From assembly GCA_015231915.1 (NCBI GenBank), contig JADGAR010000004.1, positions 23,753 through 87,752 of the forward strand: a stretch of DNA of 64,000 nucleotides. The letters are read 5' to 3'. Both the position numbers and the translations under genes were made by a program. The first letter of the stretch is position 1. Each line of letters starts with the position of its first letter. The stretch comes from Magnetococcales bacterium (GTDB taxonomy: Bacteria; Pseudomonadota; Magnetococcia; Magnetococcales; Magnetaquicoccaceae). Below the pieces are notes generated by a model that saw nothing but the letters and a program-made list of their open reading frames with translations, was not told the origin of the DNA and ran no database searches. Of the stretch, positions 1 through 8,119 are shown piece after piece.

Positions 1-1
1 G

Positions 2-604
2 TTGTATCGGGAAATCGGCATGGAGCTGGATCAGGAGGGGATGTGGTTCGGTTCGCGCGCCAATCTGGAGGCGGCCTATCTGGAAAAATTGCTCGAGAGG
101 GATCGCTTGTGTTACATTCCCGAGGATGGGCGGCTGTGGCATGCGTCATCCAGGGAGCGTGCGGCGCGGCGCAATCCTGATTTTTACGAAAGCCTGGTGT
201 TGTTGGACGACGCCGGGGATCTGGATGGGATGCTGGCGCTCGTGCAGCGCTCCGGTCAGGATTTGCGGGAGATGGGGCGTGCCGTGGTCCTGTTGCTGGA
301 AGGGGAGCGTTGGCTGGCTGCCTATCTGGTGGCCATGTTGCTGGCCAACAACGGGATTCTGGAGGTGACCGGGGGGATCGCCCTGTGTGTCGGGGGGGTG
401 GCGTTCGGCAACCCCTACGAGGTGGAGCGCGGGTCCGGCGCGTTGCCGGGGCAAATGGCGGCGTTGTCCGCCGGGGAGCGGGCCGACCTGGCCAGGCGGA
501 TCGTGGCCCCCGCCGTGCGGGTATTGCGGAGCGGACGTTTCGTCCAGGCAGCGCCGGAGCGGGCGAACCCGGTGGTGGCGTTGTTGGAAGCGGCCATATC
601 ATGA
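2..604 (+). CDS. Unrecognised protein, C-terminal part (truncated by window edge)
   Basis: The reading frame is open from the first bases and stops at 602-604, so the true start lies upstream of the window. I do not recognise a family. The visible 200 residues are mostly helical in character, with a Leu/Ala-rich segment around residues 95-135 that could be buried or membrane-associated. It ends 36 bases before rfbF on the same strand, so it may belong to the same surface-polysaccharide operon. Function cannot be assigned from this fragment. Confidence 0.6.
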   Translation: MYREIGMELDQEGMWFGSRANLEAAYLEKLLERDRLCYIPEDGRLWHASSRERAARRNPDFYESLVLLDDAGDLDGMLALVQRSGQDLREMGRAVVLLLEGERWLAAYLVAMLLANNGILEVTGGIALCVGGVAFGNPYEVERGSGALPGQMAALSAGERADLARRIVAPAVRVLRSGRFVQAAPERANPVVALLEAAIS

Positions 605-640
605 ACTTTTTGTGAGTCGGTCCAGTAAGGGAGTTTGTAC

Positions 641-1414
641 ATGAAAGCCGTAATTCTTGCCGGCGGGTACGGGACGCGCATCAGCGAGGAGACCCTGTAC
701 AAACCGAAGCCCATGGTGGAGATCGGCAGGCAGCCGATCCTGTGGCACATCATGAAGATCTACTCGGCCCATGGGATCAACGAATTCGTGATCTGTCTGG
801 GGTATCGGGGGTATGTGATCAAGGAGTATTTCGCCAATTATTTTCTGCATATGTCCGATGTCACCTTCGACATGGAGCACAACCGGATGGAGGTGCATCA
901 ACGTTACGCAGAACCGTGGCGGGTGACCCTGGTGGACACCGGGGAGAGCACCATGACCGGGGGCCGGGTGCGACGCATCCTGCCGTATGTCAAGGACGAG
1001 GAGCATTTCTGCCTGACCTATGGGGATGGTCTGGCGGATGTGGACATCAGCGCGTTGATCCGGTTTCATCGGGAGCAGAATACCATAGGCACGCTGACCG
1101 CAGTGCAGATTCCCGGACGGTTCGGGCGCCTGAAGATCGTGAAGAACAAGGCCAAGGACTTCCTGGAAAAGCCGGTGGGCGAGGGGGGGTGGATCAATGG
1201 GGGGTTCATGGTGTTCTCGCCGAAGATGATCGAGCTGATCGACGGGGATGACACCACCCTGGAGCGCGGCCCGATGGAGCGGTTGGCGCGCGGTGGCCAG
1301 TTGTCGGCCTTTCAGCACGAAGGGTTCTGGCAGCCCATGGACACGGCCCGGGACAAGAGCTATCTGGAGGGGTTGTGGACGAGCGGGCAGGCCCCATGGA
1401 AGGTCTGGACATGA
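641..1414 (+). CDS. rfbF: Glucose-1-phosphate cytidylyltransferase
   Basis: Makes CDP-glucose from CTP and glucose 1-phosphate, the first step towards CDP-linked dideoxy or 6-deoxy sugars for surface polysaccharide. The nucleotidyltransferase signature is at the N-terminus (LAGGYGTR, then KPKPMVEIG), and the 257-residue length is normal for the family. I chose the ATG at 641 over the TTG at 635 because AAGGGAG lies 8 bases upstream of it. The stop overlaps the start of rfbG as ATGA at 1411-1414, so the two are probably translationally coupled. Confidence 0.93.
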   Translation: MKAVILAGGYGTRISEETLYKPKPMVEIGRQPILWHIMKIYSAHGINEFVICLGYRGYVIKEYFANYFLHMSDVTFDMEHNRMEVHQRYAEPWRVTLVDTGESTMTGGRVRRILPYVKDEEHFCLTYGDGLADVDISALIRFHREQNTIGTLTAVQIPGRFGRLKIVKNKAKDFLEKPVGEGGWINGGFMVFSPKMIELIDGDDTTLERGPMERLARGGQLSAFQHEGFWQPMDTARDKSYLEGLWTSGQAPWKVWT

Positions 1415-2505
1415 ATGCCGGTTTCTGGCGGGGCCGGCGTCTGTTTTTGACCGGCCATACGGGTTTCAAGGGGTCGTGGCTGGCGTTGTGGCTGCGCGAG
1501 CTGGGCGCGGAGGTGACCGGGTATGCCCTGGCCCCCCCCACGCAGCCGAGTCTGTTCGAGATGGCGCGGGTGGCCGACGGCATGGCATCATCGGTGATCG
1601 CCGACATCCGGGACGGGGAGGCATTGGCCGCTGCCATGGAGCGGGCGGCCCCCGAGGTGGTGGTGCACATGGCCGCGCAGCCGTTGGTGCGGGCCTCGTA
1701 CCGGATCCCGGTGGAGACCTATGCCACCAACGTGATGGGATCGGTCCATCTGCTGGAGGCGGTGCGGCGCACCCCGTCGGTGCGGGCGGTGATCAACGTG
1801 ACCACGGACAAGTGCTACGAGAACAGGGAGTGGCATTGGGGATACCGGGAGAACGAGCCGCTGGGGGGGTATGATCCCTATTCCAGCAGCAAGGCGTGTG
1901 CGGAACTGGTCACTTCTGCTTACCGGAACTCCTTTTTTCCGGAGGGGGAGTATGCCCGGCATCGGGTGGCGGTGGCCTCGGCGCGGGCCGGCAACGTGAT
2001 CGGCGGCGGCGACTGGGCCGAGGATCGGTTGCTGCCGGATTTCGTGCGGGCGATCCTGCGGGGCGAGCCGGTGGTGATCCGCAATCCCCATGCGACGCGC
2101 CCCTGGCAGCATGTGCTGGAGCCGTTGTCCGGGTATTTGTTGCTGGCGCAACGTCTGGTGGAGGAGGGGCCGCGTTATGCGTCGGCGTGGAATTTCGGTC
2201 CCCTGGACGCGGATGCCCGACCGGTGGGTTGGGTGGCGCAACGGATGTGCGCCTTGTGGGGGGAGGGCGCCGAGTATCGTCAGGAGGGCGGGGAGCATCC
2301 CCACGAGGCCTCTTTCCTGAAGCTGGACATCTCCAAGGCGCGCGCCGGGCTTGGCTGGCAGCCCCGCTGGGATCTGGAGACCGCCCTGGCGTCCATCGTC
2401 ACCTGGACCAAGGCGTACCGGGCCGGGGCGCGCATGGATGCGGTCTGTCTGGAACAGATCGCGGCCTACGCCGCTCATGCGGATCGAGGGTCTCTTGGCG
2501 AATAA
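1411..2505 (+). CDS. rfbG: CDP-glucose 4,6-dehydratase
   Basis: Short-chain dehydrogenase/epimerase-type enzyme that converts CDP-glucose to CDP-4-dehydro-6-deoxyglucose using bound NAD. The N-terminal Rossmann motif is TGHTGFKG, TTDKCYEN follows, and the catalytic Tyr-Lys pair lies in YDPYSSSK. At 364 residues it matches the family. ATG 1411 overlaps the rfbF stop; an in-frame ATG at 1396 is possible but less likely. No gene for the next pathway step (rfbH-like or a reductase) is seen downstream, so it may lie upstream of the window or elsewhere. Confidence 0.93.
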   Translation: MNAGFWRGRRLFLTGHTGFKGSWLALWLRELGAEVTGYALAPPTQPSLFEMARVADGMASSVIADIRDGEALAAAMERAAPEVVVHMAAQPLVRASYRIPVETYATNVMGSVHLLEAVRRTPSVRAVINVTTDKCYENREWHWGYRENEPLGGYDPYSSSKACAELVTSAYRNSFFPEGEYARHRVAVASARAGNVIGGGDWAEDRLLPDFVRAILRGEPVVIRNPHATRPWQHVLEPLSGYLLLAQRLVEEGPRYASAWNFGPLDADARPVGWVAQRMCALWGEGAEYRQEGGEHPHEASFLKLDISKARAGLGWQPRWDLETALASIVTWTKAYRAGARMDAVCLEQIAAYAAHADRGSLGE

Positions 2506-4435
2506 CGTCGATTCGTTCGACGAGGCGTCACGGCGGCTGGTGGACCTGTTTGCCCGGAACTGTTACCGGGAGTTGGAGTCCCTGGCCAGGGAGATGGTGG
2601 CCGATGCGCCGGAGTTCGGTTTCGGCTGGAAGGCCCTGGGCGTGGCGCTGCAACAACAGGGCAGGGATGCCGAGGCCGTGGATGCGCTGGCACGGGCCTG
2701 GGAGTTGCTGCCGGAGGATGGCGAGCTTCAATATAATTTTGGTTATGTTTTGCAGCGGCTGGAGCGGTTTGGCGAGGCGGAGGTGTGTTATCGCCGGGCC
2801 GTGGCGTGGCAACCCGGGGCGGTGAATGCCTGGCTGAATCTGGGATTCGTGTTGTTGCGGAAAGGGCGTCTCGAGGAGGCCGAGGCGGTTTACCGGCAGG
2901 CGCTCGGTCCTTGTCCGGACGTTGCGGATGTGTACCATAATCTTGGGATGGTGTTGCAAGCGGGGCAACGTCCCGACGAGGCGTTGGCGGCGTTTCGTGA
3001 TGCGGTGCGCCTGCAACCGGACCATGCCGAGGCCTGGTGCCAGCTGGGGATGTTGCTGCACCAGCAAAAGCGGATGCCCCAGGCCGAGAGCGCCCTGCGG
3101 GAGGCGATTCGTTGCGGTGTGGGAGGCGGCGCGGCCCACGGCGATCTTGGCGTGTTGTTGTACGAATGCCAGCGGCTGGACGAGGCGGAAGCCGCCTTGC
3201 GGGAGGCGATACGCCGTCAGCCGGACGACATGGCCGCCTTGGCCAATCTGGGGGTTTTGTTGATGGAGCGGCGCGCCCCGGTCGAGGCCGAGTCCCTGTT
3301 GCGGGAGGCGTTGCGTTTGCGGCCCGACGATCCTGATCTTTGTTTCAAGCTGGGCAGTTGTTTGTGGGGACAACTGCGCACGACGGAGGCGGTGGAGGCC
3401 CTGCGGGAGTGCGTGCGTCTCGATCCGGGGCATGCGGAGGCCCATTATCAATTATCTTTATTTTTGTTCTATCTGGGTCGCGTCGAAGAGGCTTATCAGA
3501 GCATAGGGCAGGCGTTGCGTATCCGTCCGGATCTCGATCAGAAATTTTTGATAAATCATGTAAAATATATCGATCACAATGATGCCGCCTGGCAGATGGC
3601 CACTGTGAACGCAGAGATCGAGCGGGCCTTTTGGCATGTGGCGGCCCGGAACCCTGGGGATTCTTTGGAGTTGCATCAAAGCCTTTTGTGTTTGAAACAG
3701 TGTCGGCGTGGCATCATGCTGTATTTTTGCCATGACCGGTTCGTCGGGAGGGCCTTGGGGCGCCACGGTGAATTTTCGGAGGGCGAGGTGGAGTTGTTCT
3801 CTGCGGTGGTGGGCGCCGGACAGACCGTGCTGGAGGTGGGGGCCAACATCGGCGCGCATACGGTATGGTTGGGTCAGTTGGTGGGGGCGACCGGATCGGT
3901 GATCGCCTGCGAGCCGCAACGTTTGGCGCATCGGCTGCTTGAGGCCAACTGTCGTCTCAATCGGCTGGAGTGGTGTCGTCCCTTGCTGCTGGCGTTGGGG
4001 AGCGAGCGGGGGACGATTGCGGTGCCGGAGGTGGATCTGGGCTGCGAGAACAATGCCGGCGGGCTGTCGCTGCTGGATGGCGGCGGCGGGGTGGGGGGAG
4101 GGCATGTGCCGCTGGAAACGATTGACGGGATGGCGTTGCCGGCGTTGCATTTCCTGAAGGTGGATGTGGAGGGGATGGAACTGGAGGTGCTGATGGGCGC
4201 CAGGGAGACCATCCGCCGCTTGCGACCGGTTCTGTACGTGGAAAACGACCGGGTGAGCAGGTCGTCCCGGCTCGTCAGCTTGTTGCGTTCCATGGGGTAT
4301 CTCCTGTACTGGCACAAGCCGCCGTTGATCGATTTGCTGTGTTCGATCAACCTGCTTGCCATACCGGAAGAAATCGGAGTGCCTCTTGGGAGTGAATTGT
4401 CATCTTCTGTACGCTGTTTGACATTGTGCGAATGA
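2477..4435 (+). CDS. TPR protein fused to FkbM-family methyltransferase
   Basis: A 652-residue two-part protein. Residues of about 10-370 are consecutive tetratricopeptide repeats of about 34 residues with the usual W/L/G/Y/A/P pattern. The C-terminal part is an SAM-dependent methyltransferase of the FkbM type: VLEVGANIGAHT near residue 450 is the SAM-binding loop, and LKVDVEGMELEVL near residue 558 is the FkbM hallmark. The ATG at 2477 lies inside the rfbG end (29-base overlap); a TTG at 2495 is an alternative. Position after rfbFG suggests O-methylation of a surface sugar, with the TPR part binding a partner or acceptor. That role is inferred. Confidence 0.82.
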   Translation: MRIEGLLANNVDSFDEASRRLVDLFARNCYRELESLAREMVADAPEFGFGWKALGVALQQQGRDAEAVDALARAWELLPEDGELQYNFGYVLQRLERFGEAEVCYRRAVAWQPGAVNAWLNLGFVLLRKGRLEEAEAVYRQALGPCPDVADVYHNLGMVLQAGQRPDEALAAFRDAVRLQPDHAEAWCQLGMLLHQQKRMPQAESALREAIRCGVGGGAAHGDLGVLLYECQRLDEAEAALREAIRRQPDDMAALANLGVLLMERRAPVEAESLLREALRLRPDDPDLCFKLGSCLWGQLRTTEAVEALRECVRLDPGHAEAHYQLSLFLFYLGRVEEAYQSIGQALRIRPDLDQKFLINHVKYIDHNDAAWQMATVNAEIERAFWHVAARNPGDSLELHQSLLCLKQCRRGIMLYFCHDRFVGRALGRHGEFSEGEVELFSAVVGAGQTVLEVGANIGAHTVWLGQLVGATGSVIACEPQRLAHRLLEANCRLNRLEWCRPLLLALGSERGTIAVPEVDLGCENNAGGLSLLDGGGGVGGGHVPLETIDGMALPALHFLKVDVEGMELEVLMGARETIRRLRPVLYVENDRVSRSSRLVSLLRSMGYLLYWHKPPLIDLLCSINLLAIPEEIGVPLGSELSSSVRCLTLCE

Positions 4436-4544
4436 TCTGCAAAGCCTGGTAAAATATTCTCCTCAAAAGGATTGACAAAATCCTCGCCTTGGCCGATACA
4501 TCCCGCATGGATCTTTATCAACGCTCTTGGGAGGAACGACAACC

Positions 4545-4826
4545 ATGCGCAAAAAAACGACTCTGTTGCTGGCCAGTGCCGCACTGGCGACCGGGCTGAT
4601 GGGTGCTCCGGCCCCGGCCAAGGCCGATCCCACCCTCGCGGTGGCCCTTGGCGGGGCGGCCCTGTTCACGTCGTTGAGCCACTGGATTCTGCAGCCGGGC
4701 CAGTCGTCCTATCAGGTGGTCTCGGCGCAGGTGCCCTATTATCCCCAGCCGGTGGTCTACCAGACCGTCTCGCCGGTGGTGTATCAGCAGCCGCCGATCA
4801 TCATGATGGCGGTGCCCAGGTATTAG
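4545..4826 (+). CDS. Small exported protein, unknown function
   Basis: A 93-residue protein with a clear signal peptide: MRKK, then a hydrophobic stretch, with likely cleavage after AKA (residues of about 26-28). The mature part is short, has one hydrophobic/glycine-rich patch and ends in a Pro/Tyr/Gln/Val-rich tail (repeated VVYQ, YYPQP). I recognise no family. GGGAGG at 4529-4534 supports the ATG at 4545. It stands alone, convergent with the protease gene that ends at 4828. It is probably periplasmic or associated with the outer membrane. Confidence 0.65.
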   Translation: MRKKTTLLLASAALATGLMGAPAPAKADPTLAVALGGAALFTSLSHWILQPGQSSYQVVSAQVPYYPQPVVYQTVSPVVYQQPPIIMMAVPRY

Positions 4827-4827
4827 G

Positions 4828-5730
4828 TCAGGGGGAGACGACGATCTGGCGCAGGATTTCCGCGCGTCCGGATTCCCCCTGATAGACCAGGCCGGGGCAC
4901 TCTTTGTTGTAATCCGCGATCTGTTCCCGCAGGGCGGCGGCTTCCCTGGCCGGGAGGGGGGTGGTCGCCTTGAGGCGCAGGCTGTTTTGTCGTGCGCGGC
5001 AGTTGGCGGTTTGCGAGGCGGTGCGCGCGGCTGCGGATTCCGTCTCCTCGCCGGCAGGGCAGGGGGAGGCGGAGAGATAGGTGACCCCGTTTGGGCGCCA
5101 GCATTGCCGCGTGGGGTTGCGTACCCCCGCCGGGGGGGACTCGCGTGGGGCGAGAGGCAGAAGCAGTTGGCGGGATGGCTGGTCGATGCGCCATGCGCCG
5201 AGCTGTTCCAGAACCGGGGTGCCCAGCAGGGGCAGGCCGTTGGCGGGGATCACCGTCACCGCGATGTTGCGGATCACCTGACGACCGATGCGCAGTGAGT
5301 CCAGCCGCACCAAGGGATAACGGACCCGGGTGCCATCCCCCATGCGGGTGGTGGTCTCGCCCATCCGGTCCTTGTCGGTGATGGAGCCTTGCGCCACCAG
5401 TTGGTCGATGCGGTCCTGGGGGAGCACCACGATATTGGCCCCGGTGTCGATGAGGAACTCGATTTGCAGTTGGTCGTTGGCCAGGGCGGGAATCCAGTAC
5501 TGCCCGCGCATGCCGTGTTCCAGGAGGGGAATCGCCTCGTAACCGGCATCCGGACGGGCATCCCGTTCGCCGGAGCGGCAGGGTTCGCTGCGCACGGTGG
5601 TGCGGTTCTGGTCATCCGTGCAGCGGTAGAGCGTCACCGCGTCGCTGGTCGGAATGGCGACCGCCCAGAACCCGCAGGTCAGCCCCAACCGGAGCCAACG
5701 TCCGCTCGCCGAAAATGCGCACCATGACAT
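4828..5730 (-). CDS. Retropepsin-like (clan AA) aspartic protease with DUF4124-like ends
   Basis: A predicted exported 300-residue protein. A hydrophobic N-terminus is followed by a DUF4124-like segment (LYRCTDDQNRTT...PC, residues of about 34-51). A retropepsin-like domain carries the single catalytic motif FLIDTGAN (Asp95) and a later LLGTPVL flap/strand motif, as in the clan AA families of proteobacteria, which would act as dimers. After the protease domain a second Cys-containing segment resembles the first (QCWRPNGV...SPCP). It starts 3 bases after the HAD phosphatase gene and is last in the minus-strand run. The substrate is unknown. Confidence 0.78.
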   Translation of the reverse strand: MSWCAFSASGRWLRLGLTCGFWAVAIPTSDAVTLYRCTDDQNRTTVRSEPCRSGERDARPDAGYEAIPLLEHGMRGQYWIPALANDQLQIEFLIDTGANIVVLPQDRIDQLVAQGSITDKDRMGETTTRMGDGTRVRYPLVRLDSLRIGRQVIRNIAVTVIPANGLPLLGTPVLEQLGAWRIDQPSRQLLLPLAPRESPPAGVRNPTRQCWRPNGVTYLSASPCPAGEETESAAARTASQTANCRARQNSLRLKATTPLPAREAAALREQIADYNKECPGLVYQGESGRAEILRQIVVSP

Positions 5731-5733
5731 GAT

Positions 5734-6411
5734 TCAACTGTTCCGAAGTTGCGCCCGCACGCCGTCGATGGCGAGGAGTTCGGGCATGGTCTCCAACCAG
5801 TGGTCGGGACGCGCCTCGGTCAACCGGGCGCGGGAGTGGCAGCCGTAGGTGACCGCTGCGGTCCATGTCCCGGCATTGCGTCCCATTTCGATATCATAAA
5901 GTGTATCGCCCACCATGAGGGTTTGGGAAGCGGAAAATCCGGTGGCGCGTAATATATTTTCCACCATGGCGGGATGGGGTTTGCTGGGGGCCTGATCGGC
6001 GGTCATGACGGCGGTGAAGAAGTGTGCGAGGTCGTGTTCCTGGAAGGTGCGTTGCACGCCGCGCAGGGATTTGCCGGTGGCCACGCCCATCACGACCCCG
6101 GCGGCTTCCAGGGTTTCCAGGGTGTCGCGCACGCCGGGAAAGAGCGGGGCGAGCAGTTCGCGGCCATCGGCCATGGCCTGATAGTGGCGTTTGTAGCCCA
6201 GCACCGCGTTGGTGCGAAACTCCGGGTCGGCATCAGGCATCAGCGTCGCCATGGCCTCCTCCAGGGAGAGGCCCACCACCTGGGCGATGTCGTCATGGGA
6301 GAGGTCGCGGTGGTATCCCAGTTCGTCGAGTGCCCGTTGCGCCGCGCGCGCGATTCCGTCCAGGCTGTCCACCAGGGTGCCGTCGCAGTCGAAGATGATC
6401 AGGTCGAACAT
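5734..6411 (-). CDS. HAD-superfamily phosphatase, phosphoglycolate phosphatase-like
   Basis: A 225-residue HAD subfamily IA hydrolase. Motif I is FDCDGTLVDS near the N-terminus, with two catalytic Asp residues. Motif II is the Thr in GVATGKS. Motif III is KPHPAM, and motif IV is MVGDTLYDIEMG. The likely activity is dephosphorylation of a small phosphorylated metabolite, with phosphoglycolate as the usual guess for this type. Two adjacent ATG codons (6414, 6411) follow AAAGGA; I use the second for better spacing. In related bacteria such a gene often follows rluC, so it may mark the original neighbour of rluC at 13063-14052. Confidence 0.85.
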   Translation of the reverse strand: MFDLIIFDCDGTLVDSLDGIARAAQRALDELGYHRDLSHDDIAQVVGLSLEEAMATLMPDADPEFRTNAVLGYKRHYQAMADGRELLAPLFPGVRDTLETLEAAGVVMGVATGKSLRGVQRTFQEHDLAHFFTAVMTADQAPSKPHPAMVENILRATGFSASQTLMVGDTLYDIEMGRNAGTWTAAVTYGCHSRARLTEARPDHWLETMPELLAIDGVRAQLRNS

Positions 6412-6439
6412 CATTTTTTCCTTTGGTTGCGATTCGGGT

Positions 6440-7240
6440 TCAGGGGATGCCGATGCCCGCGAGGTGCAGGGCCTCCAGGGCCAACGTCTTGCGCAGGGGG
6501 GCGGCATCCAGGGCGTTCATCGGGATGCGCACGGCGACCGCCGTCATTTTGCCATGGCTTTCCATCCAGCCCGCATACCACCCGATCCCTGGTGTCACGG
6601 ACGAGGCCCAGCCGGTTTTGCCGTAGAGACGCGCCTCCCCGACCTGCTCCTGGGGGATCAGACGGCGCAGTCCGGCCAGGGTGTGGCTGGAAAAGGGGAG
6701 CGTGCCGGTGGCCAGGCGCGCCATGAAGCGGGCCTGCTCGACAGGCGAGATCGCCAATGGCCCGTCGAGCCAGAACCGATCCACCACCTGACCCGTATCC
6801 CCATTGCCGTAGCCGATTCTGGTCACCCATTCCGCCATGCGCTGTTGGCCGATACGCCGGGCGATTTCCTGAAACACCGGCACCGAGGAGACGGCCATGG
6901 CCTCCCGGAGGGTGAGTTCCTTTTCCCAGGCCTTGAAGGGCATGGGGGAACCGTTCCAGGGGAAGATCTCCTCTTCCCGTACCGCTCCGGTTTCCAGGGC
7001 AATGAGGGCGTTGACCACCTTGAAGGTGGAGGCGGGCAGAAAACGGTGGTGGCCGCAAGTCTCGTCGGAGACCCGTATCCGCTCCGGATCGGTCTCCAGC
7101 AGGACGATACAGCCCGTCACCCCGGCCTTTTGCAGGATTTCGGCCAATCCGGGTTCCTGCCGGGTCTGCGCCTGGCAGAGGGGCAAGGCGCACAACAGGG
7201 CCAGGATCGCACCCAATAGGTTAAATCGTTTGGGCTTCAC
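6440..7240 (-). CDS. Class D (OXA-type) beta-lactamase
   Basis: A 266-residue exported protein with a signal peptide (MKPKRF, hydrophobic core, cleavage near CQA). All class D motifs are visible and in order: STFK (catalytic Ser and the Lys that becomes carboxylated), SSVPVF, YGNGD, FWLDGPL and YGKTGW, then GWYAGW. Class D enzymes hydrolyse penicillins and sometimes oxacillin or carbapenems; the spectrum cannot be read from sequence. Its start lies 20 bases inside the end of the DUF4435 gene, so translation is probably coupled to it. A 28-base gap leads to the HAD gene. It has no cassette attC site or insertion sequence next to it. Confidence 0.88.
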   Translation of the reverse strand: MKPKRFNLLGAILALLCALPLCQAQTRQEPGLAEILQKAGVTGCIVLLETDPERIRVSDETCGHHRFLPASTFKVVNALIALETGAVREEEIFPWNGSPMPFKAWEKELTLREAMAVSSVPVFQEIARRIGQQRMAEWVTRIGYGNGDTGQVVDRFWLDGPLAISPVEQARFMARLATGTLPFSSHTLAGLRRLIPQEQVGEARLYGKTGWASSVTPGIGWYAGWMESHGKMTAVAVRIPMNALDAAPLRKTLALEALHLAGIGIP

Positions 7241-8108
7241 GCTTCAGAGCATCCATGAAATCCGCGATTTCCGGATCAATGATGGCATGAGATTTTATGC
7301 TGCGCGCCAGAGCGAATTTATTGATTGTCACCTTTTGGTCGAAGACCTCCGAAAGGCGTTCCAGGAACATTTTCGGATCGATCAAGCGATTGATCCGATC
7401 CCAGCGTTCTTCCGGATCCGTGGTTGTGGTGCGCAGAAAAGCGATCATGCGATTGTATTTATCGGTCAGCGCGGCATCGGGATTCTCCACGGCTTTTTTT
7501 TGCAAATGTTCGAGAATTTTATTACGCAACTCCTTGCAATCGCGCGGTTCCTTGTCAGAGTGCATACCGAAATGCATGCCCAAGTTGCGGTGATCATGTT
7601 CGAGAAGCACCAGATTGGCCGCAGTCAGGAGAATGGCTTCCTCAGAGCAATCCACCATGCACTTGGCCAGGATGCGAACCGAGATTGGTGTTTTTTGCGG
7701 TGCATGATCCGTCAGATATTCATGTACGGCAAATGGATGCAGCACATAGTTCTCAATTTCGTATCTTTTCAACACTTTAATGTAATTTCCCAAAAATTGT
7801 CTGACGGCGTTGTCGAAAATTGCCGCGTCTGGTTCGAAAAATGTTTCCCGTCTCACCATGACATCCCGGTCCACGATGCCATAGGCGCGGATATCGTTGT
7901 TGCGATCCTTCGTTACCCGATGTCGCACTGCGGCGGATCCACCACCGCCCCCCTCCGGGAGATCCACAGTCGTGAAGATGATCCATTCCCCCCATGTCGG
8001 GAACCAGCGTTCCCGCAGGATCTCCAGGTCGTCCTGTGATTCCAGATAGACCGTGATACGTTGCGGATACCGTTTGGACGGCCTGGTGCTGGCGGTGATC
8101 GATGGCAT
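7221..8108 (-). CDS. DUF4435-type, Toprim-like protein; AriB-like partner of the ATPase upstream
   Basis: A 295-residue protein. A strand with an acidic residue (VYLESQDD, Glu23) and the pair Asp80-Arg-Asp82 in GIVDRDVM are laid out as in DUF4435/Toprim-like nucleases. A later segment reads YEIENYVLHP, typical of this family. DUF4435 proteins commonly pair with an ABC-type ATPase; in the anti-phage PARIS system they are AriB (Toprim) and AriA (ATPase). Here the ATPase gene lies just upstream with an 11-base gap. The family call is from motif pattern and context, so AriB-like function (nuclease unleashed by the ATPase) is an inference. Confidence 0.68.
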   Translation of the reverse strand: MPSITASTRPSKRYPQRITVYLESQDDLEILRERWFPTWGEWIIFTTVDLPEGGGGGSAAVRHRVTKDRNNDIRAYGIVDRDVMVRRETFFEPDAAIFDNAVRQFLGNYIKVLKRYEIENYVLHPFAVHEYLTDHAPQKTPISVRILAKCMVDCSEEAILLTAANLVLLEHDHRNLGMHFGMHSDKEPRDCKELRNKILEHLQKKAVENPDAALTDKYNRMIAFLRTTTTDPEERWDRINRLIDPKMFLERLSEVFDQKVTINKFALARSIKSHAIIDPEIADFMDALKREAQTI

Positions 8109-8119
8109 GGCTGCAACCT

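Noticed and set aside
6440..7240. Integron cassette origin of the OXA-type gene
   Set aside because: No attC-like imperfect inverted repeat or integrase gene lies next to it, and it is embedded in a continuous operon.
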